NCBI RefSeq assembly: GCF_014358015.1
Contig: NZ_JACONV010000001.1
Span: forward strand, 682,001 to 746,000
Direction of reading: 5' to 3'
Source: Pseudomonas triticifolii
Lineage (GTDB): Bacteria > Pseudomonadota > Gammaproteobacteria > Pseudomonadales > Pseudomonadaceae
DNA: 64,000 nucleotides
Positions within the stretch are counted from its first letter, which is position 1. Every line of letters begins with the position of its first letter. Of the stretch, positions 17,489 through 26,727 are shown in pieces. The notes below the pieces were generated by a model that saw only the letters and a list, made by a program, of their open reading frames with translations, did no database searches and had not been told where the DNA came from. The position numbers and the translations under genes were made by a program.

Positions 17489-17761
17489 TCACTCCTTGAC
17501 CTCAGTCAGTGAGAACCGATGCCCCCTGGTATCTCGCACTTCTGCACCCACGATGTAAGCGATGGTCTGTCCATCATGGTCGACCAGGCGCTGCGGCGTT
17601 CCAAGACTCAATGTGCCTATTTCGCCGCTCCAGTCTCGACGCGGATCGTGCTCCAGATACGCATAGACCTTGCGCTCACGAATACGCCAGACCGGGTAGC
17701 GCTTGCGAGTGGAGATGACATCGTAAGTCAGGTTGGGATTGAAGATGAACGCAGCAGTCAT
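17489..17761 (-). CDS. Hypothetical protein, 90 aa
   Basis: Encodes 90 aa, starting MTAAFIFNPN. I recognise no family. The protein has no signal peptide or membrane segment. It is rich in Arg and Tyr in the middle (STRKRYPVWRIRERKVYAYL) and looks beta-strand rich, with DGQTIAYIVGAEVRD near the end. GGAGACTGCC precedes the ATG at 17761. A longer frame to 17875 lacks a ribosome site and would cross the terminator downstream of the TerC-family gene. Confidence 0.65.
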   Translation of the reverse strand: MTAAFIFNPNLTYDVISTRKRYPVWRIRERKVYAYLEHDPRRDWSGEIGTLSLGTPQRLVDHDGQTIAYIVGAEVRDTRGHRFSLTEVKE

Positions 17762-17873
17762 GGCAGTCTCCGTTTCATGGAGTGGCTGACTGCGCGTTGA
17801 AGCCACGGGATTAATCCAGAATAGACCACTCTCGCAACACCTTGACTGCGATCGGACGACCAACCGCAACCCC

Positions 17874-17904
17874 ACGAAAAACGGGCCTCTCGGCCCGTTT
17901 TCGT
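17874..17904. terminator. Bidirectional terminator downstream of the TerC-family gene
   Basis: An almost perfect palindrome: ACGAAAACGGGCC-type arms around a 4-base loop, flanked by A-run and T-run. It starts 15 bases beyond the TerC-family stop codon on the minus strand and would also end transcription in the other direction. Confidence 0.85.
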
Positions 17905-17919
17905 TGTCACTGCATGTTG

Positions 17920-19488
17920 TTATTTACCCGCGCTCGCCTCGGGCTGCCGTTGCAAAAGCACACGGGTCACGCGACGCTCTTCAACGCCCACTACTTTAAG
18001 GTCCCAACCCTGCCACTTGAGGTTGTCGCCCGCCGTCGGCAAGCGGTCCAGCAGACTCATGACCAGGCCGGCCAGCGTCTGGTAGTCGTCGGTGGCCTGG
18101 GCTTGAAAGCCCGTGCGTTCGCGGATCAGGCTCAGGTTCAAGGCACCCGACACGATGAAATCATCACCCTGCGCCACGATGTCCGGACCTTCTACCTCAC
18201 TGGCGTCAGGCAACTGGCCGGCAATCGATTCCAGGATGTCGGTCATGCTCAACACGCCGATGAAATCACCGAACTCGTTGACCACGAACGCAATGTGGGT
18301 CGACTCCTTGCGCATCTGCTCCAGTGCATTGAGGATCGTGAAGTTCTCAAGCAGGTTGATGGCCTTGCGTGACAGCAGCCTCAGGTCAGGCTCGTTGCCG
18401 GACAACAGCTCCTTGAGCAACTCCTTCTTATGCACGAAGCCCAACGGCTCATCGATACCACCTTCGCCAATCAACGGCAGACGCGAGTACGAAGAGTGCA
18501 TCAGTTTCAGGCGGATCTTGTCAGCGTCGTCGCTGAGGTCGATGTAGTCGATCTCCGCGCGTGGCGTCATGACCGTACGAATCGGACGTTCTGCGAGTTG
18601 CAGGACGCCGCTGATCATCACGCGCTCACGGCGGTGGAACACCGGCCCGGTACTTTCGCCTTCCATCATGTCGATGATTTCCTCGTCGACATCTCCGGAC
18701 TCCAACCGGCGACCGCCCAGCAAACGCATGACGGCATGGGCAGCCCGCTCGCGATGGGGAAGATGACCATGGTTGGACTTCTTGCTGCGCTTGCGGGCGA
18801 TCTGATTGAAGACTTCGATCAGGATCGAGAAGCCGATGGCCGCATACAGATAGCCTTTTGGAATGTGGAAACCCAGGCCTTCCGCAGTCAGGCTGAAGCC
18901 GATCATCATCAAAAAGCCCAGGCACAGCATGATGACTGTGGGACGACTGTTGACGAATTTGGTCAGCGGTTTGCTGGCAATCAGCATCAGACCAATGGAG
19001 AAGATAACGGCGATCATCATCACCGACAGGTGCTCGACCATGCCTACGGCTGTGATCACTGCGTCCAGCGAGAACACTGCATCGAGTACGACGATCTGCG
19101 CCACGATGGGCCAGAACAGCGCATAGCCTGCATTGGCCGCTTTTTGGCTCACATGCCCTTCAAGTCGCTCGTGCAATTCCATCGTGGCTTTGAACAGCAG
19201 GAAAATACCACCGAACAACATGATCAGGTCGCGACCAGAGAACGTCTTGCCGAACACTTCGAAAAGAGGCTCGGTCAGTGTCACCATCCAGGAAATACTG
19301 GCCAGCAGGCCAAGTCGCATGATCAGCGCCAGCGACAGGCCGATCACCCGCGCCCTGTCGCGCTGCTCGGGCGGAAGTTTGTCGGCCAGAATGGCGATGA
19401 ACACCAGGTTATCGATACCCAGTACCAGTTCCAGAACAATAAGCGTCAGCAGGCCAAGCCATGCCGTGGGATCAGCAATCCATTCCAT
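17920..19488 (-). CDS. TerC-family membrane protein with CBS pair and CorC domain
   Basis: Encodes 522 aa. The N-terminal half (about residues 1-240) is a TerC integral-membrane domain with seven hydrophobic segments and conserved acidic motifs ([29 protein letters not shown]). A CBS-domain pair follows at about residues 300-420 ([32 protein letters not shown]), and then a CorC/HlyC transporter-associated domain. This is the E. coli YoaE/YegH arrangement. TerC proteins are linked to metal-ion export, including manganese delivery to secreted proteins; the exact ion here is unknown. Confidence 0.9.
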   Translation of the reverse strand: MEWIADPTAWLGLLTLIVLELVLGIDNLVFIAILADKLPPEQRDRARVIGLSLALIMRLGLLASISWMVTLTEPLFEVFGKTFSGRDLIMLFGGIFLLFKATMELHERLEGHVSQKAANAGYALFWPIVAQIVVLDAVFSLDAVITAVGMVEHLSVMMIAVIFSIGLMLIASKPLTKFVNSRPTVIMLCLGFLMMIGFSLTAEGLGFHIPKGYLYAAIGFSILIEVFNQIARKRSKKSNHGHLPHRERAAHAVMRLLGGRRLESGDVDEEIIDMMEGESTGPVFHRRERVMISGVLQLAERPIRTVMTPRAEIDYIDLSDDADKIRLKLMHSSYSRLPLIGEGGIDEPLGFVHKKELLKELLSGNEPDLRLLSRKAINLLENFTILNALEQMRKESTHIAFVVNEFGDFIGVLSMTDILESIAGQLPDASEVEGPDIVAQGDDFIVSGALNLSLIRERTGFQAQATDDYQTLAGLVMSLLDRLPTAGDNLKWQGWDLKVVGVEERRVTRVLLQRQPEASAGK

Positions 19489-19906
19489 GGGAATTATTCA
19501 GCCTCTAAAACTTGAAGAAGGTGACGAGCAGACACGACCGCACCTGTCGAATATTCATCAGCAACGACACGAGGCAAGCGAAGGGGCGAAGCGCTGGAAA
19601 GACAGGGAAGTGCGCCATATGAATAACAGGTCACTGGCCAGCCAATGGCTGAAGAAGGGAAACAACTCGGAGGTTCCTGGAGGGTGTTCATACTGTCCTG
19701 AAATTGAATGCGGGCGATGATCGTACAATACACAGATTGGTTTAGCGCGCCGAATAAGTATTACAAGACTTGACCGGCAATTGCTTGAGCGCCATCGCCG
19801 CCGCCATGCCAGGCGACGTTTTGTCGCACCCGGATTCATGACCAGTTGTCTGAGGACGCAGGATTCACGGTAGCTGACGATCATCAATTTGTTTTAAAAT
19901 GTTGCC

Positions 19907-20016
19907 ATAACGTCATTGATGCGCGGAATCGAAAAGCAGACACCTGCTGCTGTCGAACCCGACTCACACCTGACCAGAATCATAAAAAGAAAGCCCGTCA
20001 TAGACGGGCTTTTTTC
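19907..20016 (+). ncRNA. Candidate small RNA ending at an orphan terminator
   Basis: CTGACG (19874-19879) and TAAAAT (19895-19900), 15 bases apart, resemble sigma-70 -35/-10 boxes. A transcript from about 19907 would contain a small hairpin (AGCAG-N4-CTGCT, 19935-19948) and end at a rho-independent terminator at 19990-20016. No open frame fits. This is inference from structure only; I do not recognise the RNA. Confidence 0.3.
19990..20016 (+). terminator. Strong rho-independent terminator without an upstream gene
   Basis: AAAGCCCGTC and GACGGGCTTT arms, 10 bp, with a 3-base loop and a run of U at the end. The nearest plus-strand gene upstream is more than 2.5 kb away, and the following gene starts 76 bases later. 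Confidence 0.85.
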
Positions 20017-20092
20017 GTTTTCAGCTTTTGTATCAGACGCGCACGGTCGCGTCTCGGTCGAACCGTTTTCTGACATTTGAGGATCATTCCCC

Positions 20093-20371
20093 ATGCTGCG
20101 TATTGTTGTTGTCCACCTGTTCCAATGGTTCAAGCGCCTGTCTTCCGGCCTGCTGTCTCGCGGTTCGCACAGCGGCGACTCACGCGACTTTACCCGTGAG
20201 AACGATGAGGGACGCTGGACCTTCGTTTCGGTGTTCATCATCCTGACCCTGAGCCTCTACTGCCTGGCCGGTCTGGGTTATTACGCGAAGGTCAATGTCT
20301 GGGACGGCTTTACCCAGGAACAGAAAGAAAATATCGCTCAGGCCATGGTCGTCAGCTCGCAGAATCTTTGA
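20093..20371 (+). CDS. Small inner-membrane protein, 92 aa, hypothetical
   Basis: Encodes 92 aa with one clear membrane helix at about residues 44-64 (TFVSVFIILTLSLYCLAGLGYYA). An amphipathic basic N-terminus (LRIVVVHLFQWFKRL) precedes it, with a short polar C-terminal tail. GAGGATC lies upstream of the ATG. I do not recognise a family. A strong terminator follows, so it forms its own transcript. Confidence 0.75.
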   Translation: MLRIVVVHLFQWFKRLSSGLLSRGSHSGDSRDFTRENDEGRWTFVSVFIILTLSLYCLAGLGYYAKVNVWDGFTQEQKENIAQAMVVSSQNL

Positions 20372-20392
20372 GCATCCTTGCCAGATCGACCG

Positions 20393-20419
20393 AACGGGGA
20401 AGCCAGCGCTTCCCCGTTT
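20393..20419 (+). terminator. Terminator after the small membrane protein gene
   Basis: AACGGGGAAGC and GCTTCCCCGTT arms, 11 bp, around a short loop and followed by TTGCATTTCT, 22 bases after the stop codon. Confidence 0.75.
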
Positions 20420-20493
20420 GCATTTCTGCTCGCTTGTCAGGGATCACTTTTTCTGCGAGAAAGCACGCCGCACTTTCAATGGAGCGCCAGCCA

Positions 20494-20835
20494 ATGAGCA
20501 ATGAACTACAGATCACTGACCTGCACCTTGGCGATGGCAAGGCGGTGGTCAAGGGTGCCTTGATCACCACCCATTACACCGGGACGCTGCAAGATGGCAC
20601 GGTATTCGATTCCTCGCATGAGCGCGGCAAGCCTTTCCAGTGCGTGATCGGCACCGGGCGGGTCATCAAAGGCTGGGATCAGGGTTTGATGGGCATGAAA
20701 GCAGGCGGACGGCGCAAACTGTTCGTGCCGGCTCATCTGGCGTATGGCGACCGGAAAATGGGCGCCCATATTCAGCCTGGCGCTGATTTGAGCTTTGAGA
20801 TAGAGCTGTTGGAGGTTCTGACCCGCGACGATTGA
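20494..20835 (+). CDS. FKBP-type peptidyl-prolyl cis-trans isomerase
   Basis: Encodes 113 aa, a single FKBP domain: VKGALITTHYTGTLQDGTVFDSS, then IKGWDQGLMGMKAGGRRKLFVPAHLAYGD and the closing LSFEIELLEVL. Active-site residues (Y in HYTG, D in VFDSS, W in GWDQG, Y in AYG) are present. It catalyses proline isomerisation in the cytoplasm; there is no signal peptide. GGAGCGCC precedes the ATG at 20494; a longer frame upstream overlaps the terminator and is unlikely. Confidence 0.92.
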   Translation: MSNELQITDLHLGDGKAVVKGALITTHYTGTLQDGTVFDSSHERGKPFQCVIGTGRVIKGWDQGLMGMKAGGRRKLFVPAHLAYGDRKMGAHIQPGADLSFEIELLEVLTRDD

Positions 20836-21067
20836 AGGTGCTACAGACCTTGATAATCGCAGCACTGCTGCCAGACCGCTCATCGTCCGGCACTGATTGC
20901 GGGTTCAACGCCGGACCTTTTGATGCAAGCATCCCTGTTCGTGGACGTCGCACATGAGCGAGCAGTCGTCCTGATCGGAAACGATCCCGGGTTTCGCAGG
21001 AAAACCCGCTGCAAGGGGCCACTACGCTGACAGCCGCCAGCCCCTTAGGGTCAAAAGGGAGCTCAGC

Positions 21068-21337
21068 ATGATTGACGACAAGTTCAAAGACCTTACCGGC
21101 CTGACATGGAATCAGGCCGTCACGCGAACCAATGCCTTGTTCTTCGAAGCGGATGCGCTCAATGAGCGTGCTTACTCGCTGCTGCGCAGAGACACGTTGT
21201 CACCGCAACTATGGGCCGAGTTTTCAGCGACCCGAAAAGAAGCGGACGAGCGCTATGCGCGGGCACGGCTGGAGTGGCTCAGGATCAAGCGGGTTCTGAG
21301 CTCCGTGGAACGTGCCACGTATGGCCTTCAGATCTAG
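21068..21337 (+). CDS. Hypothetical protein, 89 aa
   Basis: Encodes 89 aa, predicted entirely alpha-helical and rich in Arg, Glu and Ala (ARARLEWLRIKRVLSSVERA). AAAGGGAGC is placed well before the ATG. It has no signal peptide, membrane helix or known motif. About 230 bp upstream hold no gene. It may be co-transcribed with the next small gene, 159 bp downstream. Confidence 0.65.
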   Translation: MIDDKFKDLTGLTWNQAVTRTNALFFEADALNERAYSLLRRDTLSPQLWAEFSATRKEADERYARARLEWLRIKRVLSSVERATYGLQI

Positions 21338-21496
21338 CGCACCCCATTAAACAGGCCCGGGCTGTGTCGGTACGGGCTTAATCCTTAAGTTTTTTGTTGA
21401 GGTACATCTGCACAAGTCGCGATGCCGGATTGCTTGTGCCGACAGAAAAAGCCATGCTCGGGGTATGGAATTCAACGACTGCTTACAGGACACCTC

Positions 21497-21724
21497 ATGG
21501 CGCTCAACAAGTCGACCCAAGAGCTGAAAAAGCACCTCAAGGGCACGGCCACCAACCTTGAAAACACCGCAGAAGAAATTCTCAAACTCGCCTCCCAGAT
21601 GAAAGAGGTCGACGTCACCTCGATTTTGCAGATGGTCAATCGCCTTTACAGCGATGCCGATCAGCTCAAGGCCTATGCCGACGAGGTCAGGGCCAAGAGG
21701 ATTGTGCGCGCGAAGCCGCTATGA
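21497..21724 (+). CDS. Hypothetical protein, 75 aa
   Basis: Encodes 75 aa, charged and helical (STQELKKHLKGTATNLENTAEEILKLASQM), coiled-coil-like, with a basic C-terminus. CAGGACACC precedes the ATG at 21497. I do not recognise a family. It resembles the small helical genes often found in Pseudomonas chromosomes and lies 59 bp before the DUF1275 gene. Confidence 0.6.
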   Translation: MALNKSTQELKKHLKGTATNLENTAEEILKLASQMKEVDVTSILQMVNRLYSDADQLKAYADEVRAKRIVRAKPL

Positions 21725-21783
21725 ACGTCTGACACCTGCGTCAGGAAGTTCTATCCGACTTAGCGCTTCAGAGAGAGCGATCA

Positions 21784-22482
21784 ATGCCACCAGCCTATAC
21801 CCCAGCCCGCACTCGATACCTGGCCTTGCAGAGGCGACGCGACCGGATCGGCATGACACTGGCCGCCAGTCTCTCGGTGCTGGCAGGCATGACCGACGCT
21901 ATCGGTTTCATGGCAACGGGAGACTTTGTCTCGTTCATGAGCGGCAACACCACTCGGCTCGCGGTAGCGATGGGCGAAGGTGACATGGGTACGACCGCTC
22001 GCCTGACCCTGGCCATAGTGGTCTTCATCGCAGGCAACGTGCTGGGTGTTGTTCTTGCACGACTCGGCAAGCATCGGGCTCTGCCACTGCTGCTCAGTGT
22101 GGCGACCCTGCTGTGCGCGGCCGCCGCCTGGCCGATGGAAAAGAATCTGCTGGCACTGGTCTGGGCGATCCTGGCCATGGGCATGCTCAATGCCGCTGTT
22201 GAAGAGGTCAACGGCCAGTCCGTCGGCCTGACCTACGTGACCGGCGCGCTGTCGCGGTTCGGACGAGGTCTGGGGCGCTGGTTGCTGGGTGAACGCAGAC
22301 ACGGCTGGCAGACTCAATTGATTCCATGGATCGGCATGTTTCTGGGTGCGGTCATCGGCGCGCTCATCGAACGTCAGCTGGGCTTGAGCGCGCTGCTGAT
22401 CAGTGGTGCCCTCGCCGCCGTGCTGGGTGTTGTATCGCTGGCCATTCCTCATCAGTGGCAGCGTTCTTACATGCCACGCTGA
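21784..22482 (+). CDS. DUF1275 (YoaK-type) membrane protein
   Basis: Encodes 232 aa with about six membrane segments. The N-terminal GMTDAIGFMATGDFVSFMSGNTTRLAVAM is the DUF1275 signature, and NGQSVGLTYVTGALSRFG is its second repeat. The family is thought to be transporter-like, with unknown substrate. GAGAGCGATCA lies upstream of the ATG. Confidence 0.85.
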   Translation: MPPAYTPARTRYLALQRRRDRIGMTLAASLSVLAGMTDAIGFMATGDFVSFMSGNTTRLAVAMGEGDMGTTARLTLAIVVFIAGNVLGVVLARLGKHRALPLLLSVATLLCAAAAWPMEKNLLALVWAILAMGMLNAAVEEVNGQSVGLTYVTGALSRFGRGLGRWLLGERRHGWQTQLIPWIGMFLGAVIGALIERQLGLSALLISGALAAVLGVVSLAIPHQWQRSYMPR

Positions 22483-22572
22483 CAGAACACGCTCAACACC
22501 GCCCCATCACACGCGTTCGCAGCGACACAAATAGGTTTACCATACGCGCCTTTTTCCTGACCGACCCTGCTC

Positions 22573-23535
22573 ATGAATGCCGAAGCGCTCACTACCCTGC
22601 AAAAGCACCTGCTCGATGCCTTGAGCAATGTCCCGACCGAAACCCGCCGGCTGTTTCATGGCCGTGGCCGCGTATGGCCGGGCCTGGAGCAGATCACGGT
22701 CGACTGGATGCAAGGGATGGTACTGGTATCGCTGTTCAAGGAACCGCAGGAATCCGAACTGGCAGACCTACAAAGGCTGCTGATGGAACTGATCGACACG
22801 CCACAATGGCAGCACAGCGCCGCTCACACCCTGTTGTTGCAACATCGCTATCTGCCACAAAGCACCACCCAATGGCTGACCGGCGACCTGATTGAAGAAT
22901 GGGTCATCACCGAAAATGGCCTTCGCTATAAGGTCGATTTCGGCAAGAAGCAGAACAGCGGTCTGTTTCTCGACATGCGTTACGGTCGCGAATGGGTGCA
23001 GGCACAGGCCAGCGGCAAGCGCATTCTCAATCTGTTCGCCTACACCTGCGGCTTTTCAGTTGCCGCCATTGCCGGTGGTGCCGACCACGTGGTGAATCTG
23101 GACATGGCGCGCGGGGCACTCAATCGTGGGCGCGAAAACCATCGCCTTAATGAGCATGACTTGAGCCGCGTGACCTTTCTGGGCCACGACCTGTTCAAAT
23201 CCTGGGCCAAGGTCACGCGCTCCGGTCCTTACGACTTGATCATCGTCGACCCGCCCTCCTTCCAGAGAGGCAGCTTCATGCTCGACAAGGATTACCAGCG
23301 CGTCCTGCGACGCCTGCCGGAATTGCTGGAGGAAGACGGCATGGTACTGGCCTGCATGAACGATCCGGCGCTCGGCGCTGACTTTCTGATCAAACACACA
23401 GCAACCGAAGCGCCCTGCCTGCGCTACGAGCAGCGCCTGGACAACCCGCCTGAATTCCCGGACGCCCATCCCGAGGGCGGACTTAAGGCACTGGTCTTCA
23501 AGGCTGAAGGTTTGAGCCGTTCCGGCTGGGCCTGA
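22573..23535 (+). CDS. Class I SAM-dependent methyltransferase, rRNA-methylase-like
   Basis: Encodes 320 aa. Motif I is ILNLFAYTCGFSVAA, motif II is around VVNLDMARGALNRGRENH, and motif IV is LIIVDPPSFQRGSF, the DPPSF form of RlmI/RlmK-like 23S rRNA methylases. A leading FGKKQNSGLFLDMRYGREW also matches that group. There is no PUA domain, so it is not RlmI itself. The exact target is unknown. A strong hairpin terminator follows. Confidence 0.85.
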   Translation: MNAEALTTLQKHLLDALSNVPTETRRLFHGRGRVWPGLEQITVDWMQGMVLVSLFKEPQESELADLQRLLMELIDTPQWQHSAAHTLLLQHRYLPQSTTQWLTGDLIEEWVITENGLRYKVDFGKKQNSGLFLDMRYGREWVQAQASGKRILNLFAYTCGFSVAAIAGGADHVVNLDMARGALNRGRENHRLNEHDLSRVTFLGHDLFKSWAKVTRSGPYDLIIVDPPSFQRGSFMLDKDYQRVLRRLPELLEEDGMVLACMNDPALGADFLIKHTATEAPCLRYEQRLDNPPEFPDAHPEGGLKALVFKAEGLSRSGWA

Positions 23536-23544
23536 GTGCAAGGT

Positions 23545-23586
23545 GATCGATTCAATATCAGCGAACAGCATTGAATCGATCGTTTT
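23545..23586 (+). terminator. Terminator after the methyltransferase gene
   Basis: GATCGATTCAAT and ATTGAATCGATC, a perfect 12-bp stem with a 13-base loop, followed by GTTTT. It begins 9 bases after the stop codon. Confidence 0.75.
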
Positions 23587-23814
23587 AAACAACTGAAAAC
23601 CGGCGTCAATACTTCAACTTATACACACAATAACCGGGCACAAAAGTCTGACTATTCTTAAGTGGCCGGATATTGAGGCGGGGGATCCTCGCAACTTCGC
23701 GAAATATTTTTCCGCCCCTATAGTTTTTTATCTACACGCCGCTAAAGTAATACTCGTCACGTCATCATTTACACACCCCATTGCCGTAGCGTGACGAATA
23801 AAGGGGATCCAATA

Positions 23815-25437
23815 ATGACAATAAGAAATATCGGTCTACGCCTCAGGGCACTTTTCAGTTTCGGCGTTGTTTGTCTTCTGCTTGCAGGCCTGGGCGGGGT
23901 CGCGGTGCATAAGATGAATGGCATTTACGATTCAGTCACTCAACTACAGCACGACTGGCTGCCCAGTGTCAGGCAGGCCGGTCGTATCGAGTCTGCAGGC
24001 TTGGTGTATAGGCTCGATGCACGACGCTTCGTCATGGACGAAGACAGGCAGTCCGCCGCGTCCGTCAACAAGTTGAACGGCCTCAAGAAAAACTTGCTGA
24101 GCGCGACCGACCTTTATGCACCGATGGTCTCAAGCCCGGGAGAAGAACAGGCGTATCGACAAGTTAAAAATGACGCACAGGCGTACACGGGCAAGATTGA
24201 TGAGTTGATTGAACTGAGTAAAGTTAAATCCAACAGCGAATTATTCGCATTTATCCGTGACACCACCAGCCCGCAAGCCAAGGCGCTGCAAAGTTCTATC
24301 GAAGCGCTGATCGAAGTGAATATGAAAGGCGCCGAACAATCGGGTCAAGTCGCGGATCAAGACTTTAAAATGGGGCTGACGATGACCATCGCGTTAATCG
24401 TGCTGGCCGTTATCATTACCGTGATTGTTGCCATGCTGTTTATTCGCAGCATTACTCTGCCTGTAAAGGCCTTGCTGGCGTCCACGCAAAAGATTGCTGA
24501 GGGAGACTTGCGCACCACTGTTGCCATCAACGGCCGCGACGAACTGACCGAACTGCAAACAGCAACGGCGGCCATGCAGGCGAGCCTCAAGAGCACGATC
24601 CAGCATATTTCCGAGTCGTCCGGTCGGTTGGCGTCTGCCGCCGAGGAAATGAACGCCATTACACAAGAATCCACACGCGGTATTCAGCGCCAGACGATGG
24701 AAACCGAACAGGCCGCCACGGCGGTCAATCAGATGACCGCAGCCATTGAGGAAGTCGCACGAAATGCAGTCGCGGCATCGGCCTCTACCCAGACGTCCGA
24801 GCGCTCTGCGCAAACCGGTCAGGACTGCGTGAACCAGACCATTGGCGCACTCGAAAAGCTCAGTGCTACGGTCGATCGTACTGGCACTGAGGTGGAGGGC
24901 CTGGCCCATCAGGCGCAAAACATTGCCAAGGTTGTAGACGTCATCCGCGCCATTGCCGAACAGACCAACCTGCTGGCACTCAACGCAGCCATCGAGGCGG
25001 CCCGTGCCGGGGAGCAGGGTCGCGGTTTTGCCGTGGTGGCCGACGAAGTCCGGGCGCTGGCCCATCGCACCCAGACCTCGACTCAGGAAATCGAGCAGAT
25101 GATTCAGAGCATTCAGAAGGATTCGACCGACGCCGTCCAGTCTATGAAACAGAGCAACGAAGAAACCGACGCCACATTGTTGATCGCCCAGCAGGCTGGC
25201 GTGGCGATCAAGGAAATAACCACGTCGATCACCCAGATCAACGAGCGCAACCTGATGATTGCCACGGCCTCGGAACAGCAGGCCCATGTTGCGCGGTCGG
25301 TGGATGAAAACCTGGTGAGCATTCGTGATCTTTCCGTACTGAGTTCCTCCGCCGCCAGCCAGACCTCGACAGCCAGTCAGGAGCTGTCCAGGCTTGCCGT
25401 GGATCTGAATCGACTGGTGTCCAGATTTTCCGTTTGA
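23815..25437 (+). CDS. Methyl-accepting chemotaxis protein with four-helix-bundle sensor
   Basis: Encodes 540 aa. TM1 is at about residues 11-31 and TM2 at about 186-208, with a 4HB-type periplasmic sensor between them. A HAMP domain follows (about 209-262) and then the cytoplasmic signalling hairpin with the invariant [35 protein letters not shown]. It should relay a chemical signal to CheA; the ligand is unknown. AAGGGGATCC precedes the ATG at 23815. It is probably a single-gene unit. Confidence 0.93.
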   Translation: MTIRNIGLRLRALFSFGVVCLLLAGLGGVAVHKMNGIYDSVTQLQHDWLPSVRQAGRIESAGLVYRLDARRFVMDEDRQSAASVNKLNGLKKNLLSATDLYAPMVSSPGEEQAYRQVKNDAQAYTGKIDELIELSKVKSNSELFAFIRDTTSPQAKALQSSIEALIEVNMKGAEQSGQVADQDFKMGLTMTIALIVLAVIITVIVAMLFIRSITLPVKALLASTQKIAEGDLRTTVAINGRDELTELQTATAAMQASLKSTIQHISESSGRLASAAEEMNAITQESTRGIQRQTMETEQAATAVNQMTAAIEEVARNAVAASASTQTSERSAQTGQDCVNQTIGALEKLSATVDRTGTEVEGLAHQAQNIAKVVDVIRAIAEQTNLLALNAAIEAARAGEQGRGFAVVADEVRALAHRTQTSTQEIEQMIQSIQKDSTDAVQSMKQSNEETDATLLIAQQAGVAIKEITTSITQINERNLMIATASEQQAHVARSVDENLVSIRDLSVLSSSAASQTSTASQELSRLAVDLNRLVSRFSV

Positions 25438-25506
25438 CCGGCGGGCCGGAACATTCAGGGAACGACGGTTCTGCCCATCCCAATCCCGTCATGATGGGTG
25501 GTTTTT

Positions 25507-26706
25507 GTGCTGAAACGTATTCCAATGACCGAGCTTCGCCTCGGCATGTACGTCCATGAATTGTGCGATCTACAGGCGCAGCAGCATTTTCTGAGCAAGA
25601 GCTTTCTGCTCAGGCACGAAGGCGATCTGCAGCGTATCCGAGAGACCGGCGTCGGCTGGATTTCGATAGACCTGAGCCGCAGCGTGCTGCTCGCACCCGA
25701 GCAAACGGCGCACCCGCGACCCCAGGTGCCGCAAGGGCCTGTGCCACTGTCTGAAGAAGTCCAGAGTGCGCTAGCATTGTGCCGCCGCGCCAAAGCTGTG
25801 GTGACGCGCCTGATCACTGACGTGCGCATGGGCCGGATTGCCGAGGTTGCTGAGATCCGCGATCTGGTCGCCGAGGTCTCGGACTCACTGTCCCGCCATC
25901 CCGACGCCTTACTGGGCATGGCGCGCCTGAAGGGTGCTGACGAATACACTTACCTGCATTCTCTGGCGGTATGCGCCCTGATGATTGGCCTGGCCCGTCA
26001 ACTGGCGTTGCCCGACAAGCTGGTGCGTGAAGCCGGGATGGCGGGTCTGCTGCTGGACATCGGCAAACTCGACATCCCCAACGCCATTCTTAGCAAAACG
26101 GGCACACTGAGCGAAGAAGAACTGGCCGTCATACGCAGCCATCCTGCCAACGGTGCCAGGCTGTTGGGCCTCAATAACCAGTTCAGTGAACGGATACTCG
26201 ATGTCTGTCTGCATCACCACGAACGTTACGATGGCTCCGGCTACCCGGATAAACTGGCGGGCTCGCAGATCAGCCTGTTTGCCCGCATGGGTGCGATCTG
26301 CGATGTGTATGACGCAATGACCTCAGAGCGCCCGCACCAGCGCCGTCAGGGCCCGGCCGAGTCGATTGGCCGGATGGCCGGGTGGGTCGGGGCGTTTGAC
26401 GAGAAAGTCTTCCATGCCTTCGTCAAATGTGTCGGCATTTATCCGGTCGGCTCACTGGTTCGCCTGCAAAGCGGCAACCTCGGCGTCGTGGTGGAGCAGA
26501 ACCCGACTTCCCTGCTCACGCCCAAGGTCAGGGTGTTCTTCTCGGCGCAGCGCAAAGTACCTATCGAGCAGAGGCTGATCGACCTGTCGATGGCCGACGA
26601 ACCTGAGCGGATCGTCGGCCGCGAATGCGCAAGATACTGGGGTTTCAAGCATCTTGATGCGCTATGGACGGGGCTGCCAGAGCAACAGACGTCGCGCAGT
26701 GGATAA
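25507..26706 (+). CDS. HD-GYP domain protein with DUF3391, degenerate HD motif
   Basis: Encodes 399 aa starting at a GTG. The N-terminal DUF3391 region (about residues 3-60, RIPMTELRLGMYVHEL) is followed by an HD-GYP domain from about 140. HD-GYP proteins degrade cyclic di-GMP. His151, His212, HHH 236-238 and DGSGYP (242-247) are conserved, but the HD motif reads LLLDIGK, so the metal-binding His of HD is Leu183, while Asp184 is kept. Activity may be lost or altered. GTG 25507 is chosen because GGGTGG precedes it and because MLKRIPMTEL fits the family start; GTG 25498 and ATG 25525 are alternatives. Confidence 0.88.
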   Translation: MLKRIPMTELRLGMYVHELCDLQAQQHFLSKSFLLRHEGDLQRIRETGVGWISIDLSRSVLLAPEQTAHPRPQVPQGPVPLSEEVQSALALCRRAKAVVTRLITDVRMGRIAEVAEIRDLVAEVSDSLSRHPDALLGMARLKGADEYTYLHSLAVCALMIGLARQLALPDKLVREAGMAGLLLDIGKLDIPNAILSKTGTLSEEELAVIRSHPANGARLLGLNNQFSERILDVCLHHHERYDGSGYPDKLAGSQISLFARMGAICDVYDAMTSERPHQRRQGPAESIGRMAGWVGAFDEKVFHAFVKCVGIYPVGSLVRLQSGNLGVVVEQNPTSLLTPKVRVFFSAQRKVPIEQRLIDLSMADEPERIVGRECARYWGFKHLDALWTGLPEQQTSRSG

Positions 26707-26727
26707 CCACCCGGCTCTTTTTCCGTG

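Larger units (their letters stand above)
19489..20092. other. Intergenic region with orphan terminator and possible sRNA
   Basis: About 600 bp between divergent genes with no convincing coding frame. It should hold the promoter of the TerC-family gene at its left end. At its right end it has a strong terminator not preceded by any gene (19990-20016), and a promoter-like pair upstream of that (see the ncRNA candidate). Confidence 0.6.
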
